This document shows positions 1 to 11,097 of a stretch of DNA of 64,000 nucleotides, piece after piece (position 1 is the first letter of the stretch; every line of letters starts with the position of its first letter). The DNA is from Macrolepiota albuminosa (taxonomy: Eukaryota > Basidiomycota > Agaricomycetes > Agaricales > Agaricaceae): contig JAMWFC010000012.1 of the NCBI GenBank assembly GCA_027475525.1, positions 157,831-221,830 of the forward strand. Direction: 5' to 3'. The notes below the pieces were generated by a model. The model made no database searches and was not told where the DNA came from. It saw nothing but the letters and a program-made list of their open reading frames with translations. A program made the translations under genes and the position numbers.

Positions 1-94
1 AGTGGCTTAAAATGGATAAATTGCATGCACCAAGTTTGGAACAAATGCAGCAAGGTGTCCAGAGCTGGTGCTGAGCCTGTGTGGGATCCTATCA
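1..94 (-). repeat. Partial 3' LTR of A0
   Basis: The minus-strand reading starts TGATAGGATCC, the family-A LTR start, and the same stretch recurs near 36985-37100. It is followed at about 95-108 by a decayed purine-rich tract on the minus strand that matches the PPT of A1 (25656-25664). The rest of the LTR is beyond the window edge. Confidence 0.8.
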
Positions 95-264
95 TCTCCT
101 CTCAAATGAAAAACTGACTGTCCCCAGTCACCAAAAATAGTTACCATTACCATTTTGTGACTGGTGGCCTGTGCATCTGCTAAACTTTCCTTATAGTCCT
201 AGCACATGAATTTGGACTTTATACCTCTTTTTCTGAAAATCCCTGGCACTTTACTCTAAAAAAA

Positions 265-2544
265 ATGTCCTTTCAATTTCCAACTCTGCCTGTCATACCA
301 TTGAAAGAGGCCCAAAATGCTGCCTCTGCTTATATCATCAAAGCCAACCACTTCATTAAGTAGATCAAAAACATGGGTGCAGAGGTGCCATCAAACTTAG
401 TCATTGCCGTGATGAAGTTGCTGGAGTGCTGGTTGGAGGTCAGAGTGCTTGGCATGGGGTGGGACTAAGAGATCAAAGTGCACAAATGGTGCTGCACCCA
501 CTCCATTTTTGTGTTTTGTAAGTTGTTGCCAAAGCTTGCCCTGTTGCTAGCTGAACCTGTTCCTAGGTGCCTCCTCCAGTTTCTATCATTAAGGATGAAC
601 TGGAGGACATCTTGTCAGAAGCATTGCCAATGATGGTAAGCACTCTGGCAACTGAGTGAGTATTTCTAACTGTTGTTCTGACTTAGCTTTGGTCTGACTT
701 GTCTCCTTGTAGCAAGCAGGAGGTGTTGATGCCCCTGGCACATATGCAAGTTGACGAGGAGATTTCCTGTGACTTCTGTGCAATCACCTGGGTGTTGGAG
801 GAGCAGGAGCATGTGAAGGAGTTGGCTGAGGAGATGGAGGAAATTGACAGGGAGGTGTCATCCATTGCTAAGAAGCAGGGGTTGGTTGCCATGGGATCAA
901 GCAAAGCTTCCCATGCTGGCAGGGCACAGAGCCCAGCACTGCCAGCTAGCAGGATGGGCTCCCCAGTAAAGCCAGGTAAGGCTTTGAAAAAGAAAATGAG
1001 TTTTGACCTTCCTTACTATTGCTGTGCATTGCTAACAGCTTCCTCCAAGTCTTGCAAAGGGAAAGCTCCTCAATATATGATAAGCAATCTTTAACATCAA
1101 TTATGTAACTGACTCTTGTTCCTCAAATGCCAACACAGATGACCTTTAATGATGCCAAGCTAAAAGGGCTGTTAGTGCCACACTGTGAGGAGGCTGTTTT
1201 GGATGAGGGGATGGGGGCTGGTGTGGTCTTGCCAGAAATAAAAAACAAGAAGACAGCAAGCCTGGCAATGAGAAAGGAGTTCAAGGACTTCCAGGGGGCG
1301 ATAAGCAACTTGAAATTTTTGATTCTTTACTAACTTTGGTAACAGTGTGATAAATGCTGGGCTGACAATGGCCCAGAAGGCTGCTGGTTCCTGACTGGGG
1401 CCCAGCCTTGTTATCAATGTGGCACCCTCAAGCATGCCTGTACCATTGATGGTGCCAAGAGCTGAGAATGTGGGGATGCTCCTGACACTATGGTCGAGCA
1501 CATGTTTACTCATGCCATGCTGGTCAGGCATGCCTGAGAGTTTATAGAGGGGAAGAAGCAGAAGAAGGCTGCAGGTGGTGTGGTATGCATTAGTGGAGTC
1601 TCCTTGGCGCTGCTAACATGCCAAGTGGATGGTACAGCAACTGTCAGCAAATGAGGTGCCAGGGACTGCCAAGAATCAATAATCCCCTTAAAACAAGAAG
1701 TCCCTTCCCTGCCAAGGAAAAGAGCAAAGCAAAAGCAAAATGCGCTCACATAGTGTCGCCCTCCTCCCCCCCAGAAGACATGAAAATAAAGAAGTTAGAG
1801 ACTGTGCCTGCCACTAGCCACCTCCCTCCTGCCAACTTGGTATCCAGTCCCAGCCAGTTATTATCTCCTATCCATTTGAGAGGGGTGTCCTTGCCAGCTG
1901 CTGAGAATGAGGAGGACATGGCTACTGTACCAGTGGCAATGAAGGAGAACAGCACAGAGGGTGACAAAGATGTGGCAAAAGATGAAGATTGGGAGATGTG
2001 GAAGGGGAACCTCGAGGGGCCAGAAGAAGTGGCAGGCACACCACTGGCAACCAGGTAGGATGAGAAAATGCTGAAGGAGGACCCTACTTGACAATGGTTG
2101 TCACTCTATGGCCCTACTGCCCCTTGGGCTAGTGCAGAGACCAATGCAGAGAACATAGCAAAGCTCAATCCCTCTTGGATGCCACAGCTGACTCCGCACA
2201 TAATTGGTGATGCCTTCCATTGGTTAGGGCAAGACCTAGTGTATCCTGTGGTTGTCTTGCACCCTTTGAAGATGCTAGAGGGGTTTGCTGAGCAAGCAGC
2301 AAGAATGAGGGAAATACTGAGTCAGAAGTGAGAACATATATGTACTCAGCTAATGGCATTCTGGCTTTGGTCCGATAACCTGGTCCATAGTCTGGCCATC
2401 TTGAAAGACTACTAGGCCAACTGCCAGAACGCCCTGGACTGGTAGGTTGCTAACCACATCCTGATTGGGGACCTCCTGCTGCTTCAAGACAAGTCTTTGC
2501 CACTGTCTGATAATAGCCTGCCAATGGGGAATGAGAGTGAGTAG
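265..2544 (+). pseudogene. Relic of family-A accessory (antisense) gene
   Basis: This aligns throughout with the gene at 22911-25495 in A1. It starts with the same ATG and N-terminus (MSFxxPTxP). It has matching introns, for example a GTGAGT donor and TTGTAG acceptor at about 651-718. It keeps a cysteine cluster near 1360-1450 (CDKCWAD, then CYQCGTLK) and ends in a decayed form of the same C-terminus, with a TAG at 2542-2544. Relative to A0, which lies on the minus strand, it is antisense, exactly as in A1. Many stops make it non-coding now. Its value is to show that the accessory gene was already part of the family when A0 inserted. Confidence 0.8.
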
Positions 2545-2990
2545 ATGGACTATAGAGTAGCTTAGCCATGTTGTCCATATCTTGTACTTGCCACTTTTAT
2601 TTCTATAAATTCTCTTTGCCACCTTTCTAACAAGGAAAATAGGAAGATTAGTAACTTATAAGAAAGTATTAACAACTGAGTAAGTATGGCACAAAAAAAG
2701 GGATAGAATGTCAGGAATCTAAATAAAGCATGGTAAAGGAGATAATAAATGAGGGACTTGGCAAGATTTTCAAAGAAGAAGGAAACACCCAGTAGATCAT
2801 CATAGCAAAAAACCCTTGGTGAGAGTTGCATAAGATGCCAAGCATTGGTGACATACTAGTGCTGTGTCTTGATTATGTAAGAAAAGAATGTCTGTAAAGT
2901 ATAGTATGGTAAGTGGTCCAGCAAGAAAAGTGAAGCAAAAGCAAGTAAATGAAAGAAATGGGCTTATCAAAGTTTTTTTTAATAATATTT
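2545..2990. other. Decayed spacer of A0
   Basis: AT-rich, with no coding potential I can support. It corresponds to the A1 spacer 22447-22910 between the convergent integrase and accessory genes. Confidence 0.6.
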
Positions 2991-4120
2991 TTAGTTGCTT
3001 TCTTCTTCTTCTGATATAGTCAGCAAGTCATCATCATCTAGTAACACTGTTTTTTCAAGTTCCCAAATCTTGGTGGTATCAATATCTAGCACTTCAAGCA
3101 GCAAGTCAATGCATTCCTCAGCGAGATACAGTAGTAAGCAAAAAGCAGCAACAGGTCTGTGAAGTACTGATTCATCCAATTCACAAAAGACATAAGCGCC
3201 TCCACGGTTACAAGAGATGACTACCAATGGCCCTAGGTAATGTGGGCTCATCTTCTTGTTATAGGAGGTCTTGATCTTTGAGTTGTGCATAAGTACTAGC
3301 ATATCCCTCAGGAAGTCATAGTCCTTGATGGTAGCACTATGGTCAGTGTCAAATCTAAGTGCAGCCTGGCAACAAGTGGCAAAGACAGTTTTGTGCAGTC
3401 AATCCAAATCCTCTTGTCATTGCTGGAGGTCAATAGCATATCTGGCAATAAGGTCAGTAGTTGCCAAGATACTGTCAGGGGCCGGTTGGAGATAAGTCAT
3501 TTTGACAATGTTAGCAGTGAGCAGTGGATGGGTGCCAGTAGCAGCATAATAGGGAGAACAACCCATGCACTTATGAATAGTGATCCTTTTTGACCAAAAT
3601 ACTGAATAAGTTGCCTCGCTCCAATGAGACTCATCACCATCAACTGCCTTGAAAAGCGCTTGCTACATGTCAAAGTGAGGTCATTCCACCAGACCATTGG
3701 CATGCTTGTTGTAGCCAGAGACGTGAATATGGTGGATGTTGTACTTCTTGGCAAGATAAGTCAAAGCTTTAATGATTGGTGCACCATTATTCATGACAAT
3801 CTCCCTTAGCGCTCTCCATTGGCAAATGATATTCTCAAAGAGCCACTTGGTGATGGCATCAGTATTCTCATGCTGGAGCATGTGGAACTCAGGCCAGTGG
3901 ATTAGCAAACAACATTCTTAGATGATGTACTTATAGCAACCTAACTTTGGCATATACATAGTGTCAATATAGATCTTGCTGAACAAAGGTGCTGGCATAG
4001 CAATGGTAGGTGGAATAATCACTTGGCAAGTCTGCTGAATTTGGCACAGATAACAAGTCCAGATATACCAGGCAATGTCAGCATTAACGTGTGGCCACTA
4101 GAAATGCTCTAAGAGAGTGG
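2991..4120 (-). pseudogene. Integrase C-terminal half, relic (A0)
   Basis: Minus-strand translations match the A1 integrase: the C-terminal strand-rich domain (YLGPLVVIS, then GGAYVxCELD), the segment around the third catalytic residue (HANGLVE) and the second Asp region, here VMNNGAP where A1 has VTDNGAP, so that Asp is lost. The relic stops abruptly at 4120, where A1 inserted, and resumes at 26590 with the HHCC region. It carries stops and CpG decay throughout. Confidence 0.85.
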
Positions 4121-4565
4121 TGATAGGACTCCATACAGGATCAGCGCATCAACGGCAGGCGACGGCAACGCGGCACCGACCCGGGATACCTTAGCGCGTG
4201 CTAACTAACCATTTTTGGCAATATTTGATGGCCACGCACAGCAAGAAGCAGATCCAATCAGTGATAGCGCCAACGGCAGATAGAATGACAACTGACAGAT
4301 GGCATCAGTCACTGACAACAGCGCTTAGCGAGAAGCCTGATGATCTATCAAAAACTGACGGACAGCTTGGCGTTTGACCTTGGCATCTGACACCGCTTAG
4401 CGTCTCGATTTGGCGCCTGACATCACTTAGGTGCTCTGACGGACAGAAGGGTGATGGAGTGATGGTTTAGCTTTGCAATCTGTCGCCTGGCGTCGCTAAG
4501 GCTCTTGAATGGACGGTAGGGATCTGAAACCGTTGGAGCTACCCCTATGAAATTTTCCAGTTTAC

Positions 4566-4720
4566 CACACTTTGGCGTCATTAGCTACTGGTGACGGTGA
4601 ACTCATTGTAGTATAAAAGTACTTACCGACTTGTAAATCGAACACACTTTGGCGTCATTAGCTACTGGTGACGGTGAACTCATTGTAGTATAAAAGTACT
4701 TACCGACTTGTAAATCGAAC
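4566..4720. repeat. 77-bp tandem duplication in 5' LTR of A1
   Basis: Two exact 77-bp copies duplicate the TATA-box region. The 3' LTR has a single copy. Confidence 0.95.
4612..4619 (+). promoter_or_regulatory. TATA box in 5' LTR of A1
   Basis: TATAAAAG, repeated at 4689-4696 by the 77-bp duplication and present once in the 3' LTR at 26156-26163. Its position in the middle of the LTR fits the U3 promoter. The transcription start is inferred, not seen. Confidence 0.6.
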
Positions 4721-5125
4721 AAGAGACCAGAGTTTACTACTCCCCTTTCTTCAGTCTCCCTTACGCTCAAGAGCTCATTTACGGTCGGCAACGTCAAACT
4801 CATCGGCAGTTGCAGACGCTCGCCAACACTCGACACACTCGTGCCTTGCAACTATGGCAGGCATTATCGCCGCTTAGACTTCGCTAAGCTTACTTTGCTC
4901 TTGCCGCTCACATTGCCGTGTCACTTACCGCTTCTTGCATAAGCGCTTTACCTTAGCGCTTTACACTTGCCGACCCCGTTACCGATTTTTCCCCATTTTA
5001 TAGGCGCGTTCTCTGGGACCTGCCCGGGACTCCTCACATCACTTATAGCGCGCCCAACGCAAGCTTTTGGTACAGTAACACTATAGTCCTATTTGTTACT
5101 GACCAAACTTTGGGTGTCATCAAAT

Positions 5126-5143
5126 TGGAGCCTACCGCGAGGG
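5126..5143 (+). other. Candidate tRNA primer-binding site of A1
   Basis: TGGAGCCTACCGCGAG begins three bases after the LTR, and TGG complements a tRNA CCA end. The decayed A0 copy has the same site in mutated form just inside its 5' LTR. I cannot name the tRNA without a host tRNA set. Confidence 0.5.
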
Positions 5144-5502
5144 ATCTCTAGGGCAGAATTCCGCCAGAAACCCGTCTCCAGCATAGGCGCCGCCTGCTAG
5201 AACAGTTGGCAGAAGGCATAGCTCCTTCCCACCCATCAACTCCACAACCACCTGGTGCCTTACCGGGTCTCTCTCTTGCACAGGAACTACAGAACGCCAC
5301 TGTAGACGCATTTCCTGATCTCTTCCCGCATTTCCTCGATTATAGCGCCGACGACCCCTTAGCGTTGCCATTCACCGTACCGCAACCAGTCACCCCCATT
5401 ACTCCGTTAACGCCTCTTTCTCAACTTATCTCTCTTACCCCGTCACCAATCTCTAGAACTCCTTCCCCACTACCGCTAACCGAACTCGCCAACACCGTCG
5501 CC

Positions 5503-6654
5503 ATGGAACAACAAGTTCAGCGCATGCCGCCACGCAATCACTTCTCAGCACCGAAATGGGACGAGTCCAAGCCACGGGAGCTCTCCCAGTATTTCAAGGA
5601 GTTGGAGTATTTATTCAGAGATTGTAACATTACCGACCACACACAGATGAAGGAGTACGTGGCAAGATACGTATTGTACGACACGGCAGAGACGTGGACT
5701 GGCCTTGCCGAGTTTGCCGCCTTTGTTCTTGCCGCCCCACCCGTTCCAGCCCAAGGCGCTTCGTATGAAGGCTGGAAGATGGCAGTGATTCAGTTGTACC
5801 CTGGCGTAGAAGAGGCTACCCAATACTTGGTAAACGAGCTGCAGAAACTAGTACAGGAATCATTTGACAGTGGCACATCGTCCCTTGGCGCATTCTCCAC
5901 GTATTACCGTGAATTCCAAAAGATTGCTAGGTGGTTAGTACAAAACGGCAAGTTATACATTAACGAGGAACATCGCCTATTCCAACAAGGCATCCTGACC
6001 TCGCTTTGGACTCGTATTGCTCGTTGCCTAGAAATTGTTCATCAGGCCCATCACCCAGATGAGCCCTATAACGTTGCCGACGTCTTTGAAGCCAGTAAAT
6101 GGGTTCTCAAGGGAACGGACACTGGTGTTGGGCTGCAACGCGCTAGGACGAGCCCACCACCCAAGCGAACCAACGGTATCATTCCCATCCCGCCTCCTGC
6201 TGCTGACTTTGTTAAGAAGGAGGATCTCAACGCTGCCGTTACCGCTGCTGTCGCTTCTGCCATGATTCGTATCGAAACTATGATTACCACCAATCTTGCT
6301 AACCGACCCGCTAATGTACCCGCTAATGGCCCTTGCCACTTCTGTGGGGAAATTGGCCACACTATGACTAGAGGACGCTGCGCAACCCTCGAAAATTACA
6401 TTCGGCAAGGAATGATTCGATGGGCTATCGACGGCAAGATAGTCCTCACCACTGGCGCCACCATCCCCAACTACCCAGACAAGAAGTCCTTCCAGGAGCG
6501 AGTTGATGAATGGCATAGGCGCAACCCAGGACAAATCGTTACCGGCACGCTTTCTGGCAACGCCAACCCCGACCCTGAACAGGCGACCCAACAGCAAATG
6601 GTTCACAAGGTCTTACACTTTGACAGCGTTGGCGACCACCCTACTTTCTTGTGA
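5503..6654 (+). CDS. gag: Gag (A1)
   Basis: Nucleocapsid/capsid polyprotein. The first in-frame ATG (5503) has a good context (GCCATGG), although the frame is open from 5152 and conserved upstream without any ATG, so an upstream exon or non-ATG start is possible. A capsid-like helical region around PKWDESKPRELSQYFKELE is followed by a zinc-knuckle-like motif CHFCGEIGHT at about 6334-6363 with a later Cys. The frame ends at a TGA at 6652, but coding similarity continues in the same frame. A0 has TGG (Trp) there, so the stop is probably a mutation and Gag-protease was one frame. Confidence 0.8.
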   Translation: MEQQVQRMPPRNHFSAPKWDESKPRELSQYFKELEYLFRDCNITDHTQMKEYVARYVLYDTAETWTGLAEFAAFVLAAPPVPAQGASYEGWKMAVIQLYPGVEEATQYLVNELQKLVQESFDSGTSSLGAFSTYYREFQKIARWLVQNGKLYINEEHRLFQQGILTSLWTRIARCLEIVHQAHHPDEPYNVADVFEASKWVLKGTDTGVGLQRARTSPPPKRTNGIIPIPPPAADFVKKEDLNAAVTAAVASAMIRIETMITTNLANRPANVPANGPCHFCGEIGHTMTRGRCATLENYIRQGMIRWAIDGKIVLTTGATIPNYPDKKSFQERVDEWHRRNPGQIVTGTLSGNANPDPEQATQQQMVHKVLHFDSVGDHPTFL

Positions 6655-7785
6655 GAAGAGCAAATCGCTAAGCTACAGCAGGAATTAGATTCGCTCAAGA
6701 ATCAGGTCTTTGATGGGGTTGAAGTTAAGCAGCCTAAACAACCTCTTAAAGGATACAAGCCAATGCCTCCCGCTAGCAAGTTACCGACTCCTGCTCCTGC
6801 TGCACTGCCTGCTACTACCCCTGCTACCGCTCCTGAACCACCCTTGCCACCTCTCCATTCCTACTCAGGGATTCCTGACCGTTATCACGCACCAGCACAA
6901 TGAAACTTTGCCGCTCCCGAGAAACGTCCTGAGGGTGGCTACCGACCTACCACGCCAATTTTCGACATAGAGAAATCAAACCACGTCTTCAACTGCATTA
7001 TGAAAACTGCCGTCACTTTATCAGTAGAGGAACTTTGTAGTATTGCTCCTGACGTCCGCAACCAAGTTAAGACGGCAGTTACCCCTCGACGACCCTTGGC
7101 AACAACTGTTGCTGAGGTCGAGGATCTCGACAACGCACTCCCTGGTTTTTCCATTACTGTCGACTCTTTGGATGCTGAAGACTCTCCTGCCGACACCATC
7201 GCTAACGCTACCTCTGTGGACCCTGTGGAGACCTATCTTAGGTCAGTAGACCATGGAGAAGACCCAGCAATCCTTACCGTCGCCCAAGAATCACACGCTA
7301 TTTGCTCCGTCGCGCTAACAGTAGACAACAAGCACAAGGTAGAGGCAATTGTGGATAGCAGGTCTCAGATCATTTCTATGGCAGCGGAAGTTGCTAATGA
7401 TTTGGGTCTCATTTATGACCCTACAGTTATATTAAACATGCAGAGTGCTAACGGTATGGTGGACAGATCCTTAGGCCTCGCCAAGAATGTGCCTTGCACC
7501 CTTGGTGACATTACTTTTTATCTTCAGATACACATCTTACGTTCCCCGGCATACGATTTACTTCTTGGCAGACCCTTCGACGTCTTGGCACAATCAGTTG
7601 TCAAGACTGTTACCGACGATGAGACGACACTAACAATTAGCGACCCCAATTCCGGAATTCGACGAACGGTGCCAACGTTCCCTAGGGGACAACAGAAAGG
7701 CACCCGCGCTAAGCCCCCGGAGTTTACCGACCAGCACGCCAACGAGCCTCCCCACCGGTGTTTTCACAGACCATCGAGGAGGTGA
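6655..7785 (+). CDS. Gag C-terminus and aspartic protease-like domain (A1)
   Basis: Same frame as gag, with one internal TGA at about 6901. A proline-rich linker is followed by a retropepsin-like domain: EAIVDSRSQIISMAAEV at about 7350-7390 and YDLLLGRPFDVL at about 7553-7588. The expected catalytic triplet Asp-Ser/Thr-Gly reads Asp-Ser-Arg here; in A0 it reads DSSSQ. The active site is therefore atypical or damaged in both copies. The frame ends at TGA 7783-7785, overlapping the RT frame at -1. Confidence 0.65.
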
Positions 7786-10192
7786 TTGGCGACGATCACG
7801 GAGATGTGGCGCTAACGCTGGAATATGACCATTCAACTGGTCTTGTAAATGTTATGTCTACTGCTTTTCTTGACAAAGACGTTTTAACTACTTTACCCGC
7901 TACCGACGCAGAGCTTTCCCAGAAAAATCAAAACATTACCGACTCCTCTCTTGCCTACTTGTACCTTACCGCTTCTGAATCCTTTCAAAACATTGCGTCT
8001 ACCGATACGTATCTTACTACCCTTTCTGGAGCATCGTCTCCTGCCGTTCTTGGACTTGCCGCTCCACAGGCTACGATTCCCCTTTCCACCTCTGTATATA
8101 ACCAAGCTAACGCTCCCAAAAGGAAGGGAGTTCAAGTCAAAAAGAAATATAAGCCAGTTGCGCTTAAAACAAAACCCATTGCTACGCACTCTCCCGAGAC
8201 ATTTAGAATCAAGCGCCAGATCATTGGCGACCCTCTTGCCGACATGCCAACCCTATCACCGAATCCACCACCCTTTCAGCCCACAGGACGTTTTACCGCG
8301 GAACGCCAGCAGCAGTTTGCCAAGGAGCACGACACAGGATTTTTGACCAAAGATGAGTTGAACGTCCTTACCGATCTTGTTGCTAAGCAAGACAAAGCCT
8401 TTGCTTGGGAGGACTCAGAACGCGGCAGCCTCCACACAGACTTCTTCCCGCCTGTCGTAATCCTGACCATCCCTCACGTGCCGTGGACTGAGCACAACTG
8501 ACCGTTACCGCCTGGAATCGAAGCCGAGGTCTGCCAAATCATTAGGACCAAGATAAAGGCTGGCGTCTACGAGCCCTCAAATAGTTCTTACCGCTCCCAG
8601 TGGTTTTGTGTCCTCAAAAAGAATGGCAACCTACGCATAGTCCACAGTCTCGAGCCGCTGAATAGAGTCACCATACGACACTCTGGCGTATTGCCTTTTC
8701 CTGACCACGTTGCCGAGTCCTTTGCCGGGCATATTTGTGGCACCACCCTTGACCTTTACGTTGGCTACGACGAACGCCTGATACACCCTTCTTCCCGGGA
8801 CCTCACTACTTTTCAAACTCCGTTTGGCGCGTTACGCCTAGTTACCTTGCCAATGGGCTGGACAAACTCAGTCCCCATTTTCCATGACGACATCACTTTC
8901 ATCCTCCAGCCCAAGATACCGCATAATGTCCTAAGCTTCATTGATGACGTTGGCGTCAAAGGTCCCAAAGACTGGCAACTCGTAAACGGCTTACTGACGA
9001 CCCATCCCGACAACTCCAACATTCGCTTAGCGCTATGGGAATTTTTCCAGTTGCTCAATCGAGTTCTACAACGTATGAAGTATAGCAGTAGAACCTTTAG
9101 CGGCCACAAACTTCTCCTTTGCGCGCCAAGATTCAAAATACTTGGTCATATCTGCACTCCTGATGGACGTGTTCCCGACGAGTCTCGCTTAGCACTCCTG
9201 GAGCGATGGGGTCCTTGCTGCGACCTGTCTGAAGTTCGCGCCTTTCTTGGTACCGTTGGCGTTCTCAGGATATTCGTCAAGAACTTTGCCCATTGCGCAC
9301 ATGCTCTGAAGTTCGCGCCTTTCTTGGTACCGTTGGCGTTCTCAGGATATTCGTCAAGAACTTTGCCCATTGCGCACATGCCCTTAACCGACTCACCCGC
9401 ACTAACGAGCCCTTTGAATTTGGGCCAGACCAGGTCACTGCACAACGAGACTTAGTAAAAGCCCTACAAGATGCCAAACCCCTAGTTCCTATTGACTATA
9501 GCTCTGCTGACCCAGTTATCTTGGCGGTGGATACCTTGTACATTGCTGTTGGCTACTTCTTGTGTCAGTGTCTTAGCGACAACCGGAAACAGCGACGTTA
9601 TAACTGCTTTGGGTCTATTACGCTAAACGACAGAGAATCTCGCTACAGTCAGCCTAAGCTAGAGCTCTATGGACTGTTCAAAGCCTTCCGGTTGCTAAAG
9701 ATGTATTTGATTGGCGTGCGGAACCTGATTGTTGAAGTCGACGCTAGGTACATCAAAGGCATGCTGCAGAATCCCAACATCCAGCCATCCGCTAGCATGA
9801 ACCGGTGGGTAGTCGCTATCCTCATGTTTCACTTTGAGTTGGTACATGTCAAGAGCTCTTTCCACAGCCCAGATGGACTCTCTAGGCGACCACGGCAGCC
9901 TGGCGACCCAGCAGTGGATCCACAGGCTGATAGCAATTTCAAGGACTGGATTGACCGACTACATGGTTTCATGCACCTCATACAACAGCCAATCCCCCTA
10001 CTACAACGGCAACAGCCTGCCAGTATCCTTCTACATCCCATTGTCCCTTACCGCCCCGAGATCTTTAGCGCACCCCTCACATTCTACATGGCAAGCATCC
10101 TTGGACAAGACTTGCCGCCAGTAAAAGTCGTACAAGAACCCCATCCACTAAGAGAAGACAGCAGAAACCTGACCTACGATGCCGTTCCCTGA
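7713..10192 (+). CDS. pol: Reverse transcriptase and RNase H (A1)
   Basis: Read at -1 relative to protease; the frame is open from 7713. RT motifs include the fingers region (WFCVLKKNG), FQTPFGALRLVTLPMGWTN and the catalytic box FIDDVGVKG near 8940. RNase H follows with Asp in PVILAVDTLYIAVG, Glu in SQPKLELYGLFKAF and Asp in VEVDARYIKG. The duplication at 9228-9381 shifts the frame; removing one copy restores one frame. One TGA (8499) interrupts where A0 has Arg. The frame ends at TGA 10190. Confidence 0.85.
9228..9381. repeat. 77-bp tandem duplication in A1 RT
   Basis: Two exact copies, with identity ending exactly at one period on each side. It shifts the RT reading frame by +2. Confidence 0.97.
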
Positions 10193-10359
10193 TCCGCCAA
10201 GGCAAAGGCGGAAGACAGTCGTTGTTAAGAGTTGAGCAATGGATACAAGACCTTAAGCGACCCGCAGGCCTTACCGACAAACAATACGCGACCTTTATCC
10301 GATATGCCACCCACTTCTTCTTTACCGACAACCGCCTTTGGCGATGAAATTGAGATGGC

Positions 10360-10818
10360 GCTCACAAGCTGATCATCAAGCCAGAAAGTCGCTTACGAGT
10401 CCTGCGTGCTATGCACAACAAACTAGGACATAGAGGTCTGTACGCCACTCAAGCTTCTCTGTTAGAACGATTCTGGTGGCCACACGCTAGTGCCGACATC
10501 GCCTGGTACATCAGGACTTGCCACCTCTGTCAAATTCAACAAACGCGCCAAGTGCTCATCCCGCCAACCGTTGCAACGCCAGCTCCCCTCTTCAGCAAAA
10601 TCTACGTCGATACCATGCACATGCCCAAATCTGGTTGCTACAAGTACATCATTCAAGGTCGTTGCTCGCTAATCCACTGGCCTGAATTTCGAATGCTGCA
10701 GAGAGAAAATACAGAGGCGGTCGCCAAGTGGATATTTGAGGACATCATTTGCCGTTGGGGAGCGCTAAGAGAAATTGTCACGGATAACGGTGCGCCAATC
10801 ATCAAAGCGCTAACTTAT
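10360..10818 (+). pseudogene. Integrase N-terminal part (A1), cut by element B
   Basis: It contains the HHCC zinc-binding domain (HNKLGHRGLYAT, then CHLCQIQQ) and the first two catalytic Asp residues (YVDTMHMP near 10606 and VTDNGAP near 10780). The frame is cut at 10818 by the LTR of B. The third catalytic residue lies beyond B at about 21810. The short stretch 10193-10359 links RNase H to integrase and contains stops. Relative to the RT frame the integrase is again at -1 after the 77-bp duplication is removed. Confidence 0.88.
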
Positions 10819-11052
10819 TGTAACGAAGTTACAGAGATTGTGAGAGCTTAGGTTCACACTGCACAGAATCAGACCAGTCCGGTCTATTGACTATGTAGTA
10901 TCAACACAAAAATAAGCTGCTTTGTAAGCAGCAGGGTAACTAATTATATACTAATGTAAATAATATTATATTATAATAAATATAATATAATATTTACTAC
11001 TATACAGTAAGTAAAGCTATGTGGCCAACGCCACATAGCGGACTACGCTACA
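10819..11052 (-). repeat. 3' LTR of B
   Basis: 234 bp, TG...CA ends. It contains an AT-rich centre and a palindrome at 11019-11040 whose arms are CTATGTGG and CCACATAG. The PPT on the minus strand is GGGGGGTG at 11053-11060, directly adjacent. Confidence 0.95.
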
Positions 11053-11097
11053 CACCCCCCAATCAGACCGAGCTACGGTCTTGAGATAATACGACGG

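Larger units (their letters stand above)
4121..5122 (+). repeat. 5' LTR of A1
   Basis: 1002 bp, starting TGATAGGACT and ending GTGTCATCA. It is 77 bp longer than the 3' LTR only because of the tandem duplication at 4566-4720; without that both are 925 bp. Confidence 0.93.

Noticed and set aside
6028..6606. A 192-codon minus-strand frame opposite A1 gag
   Set aside because: No recognisable domain, and it lies wholly within conserved gag sequence.
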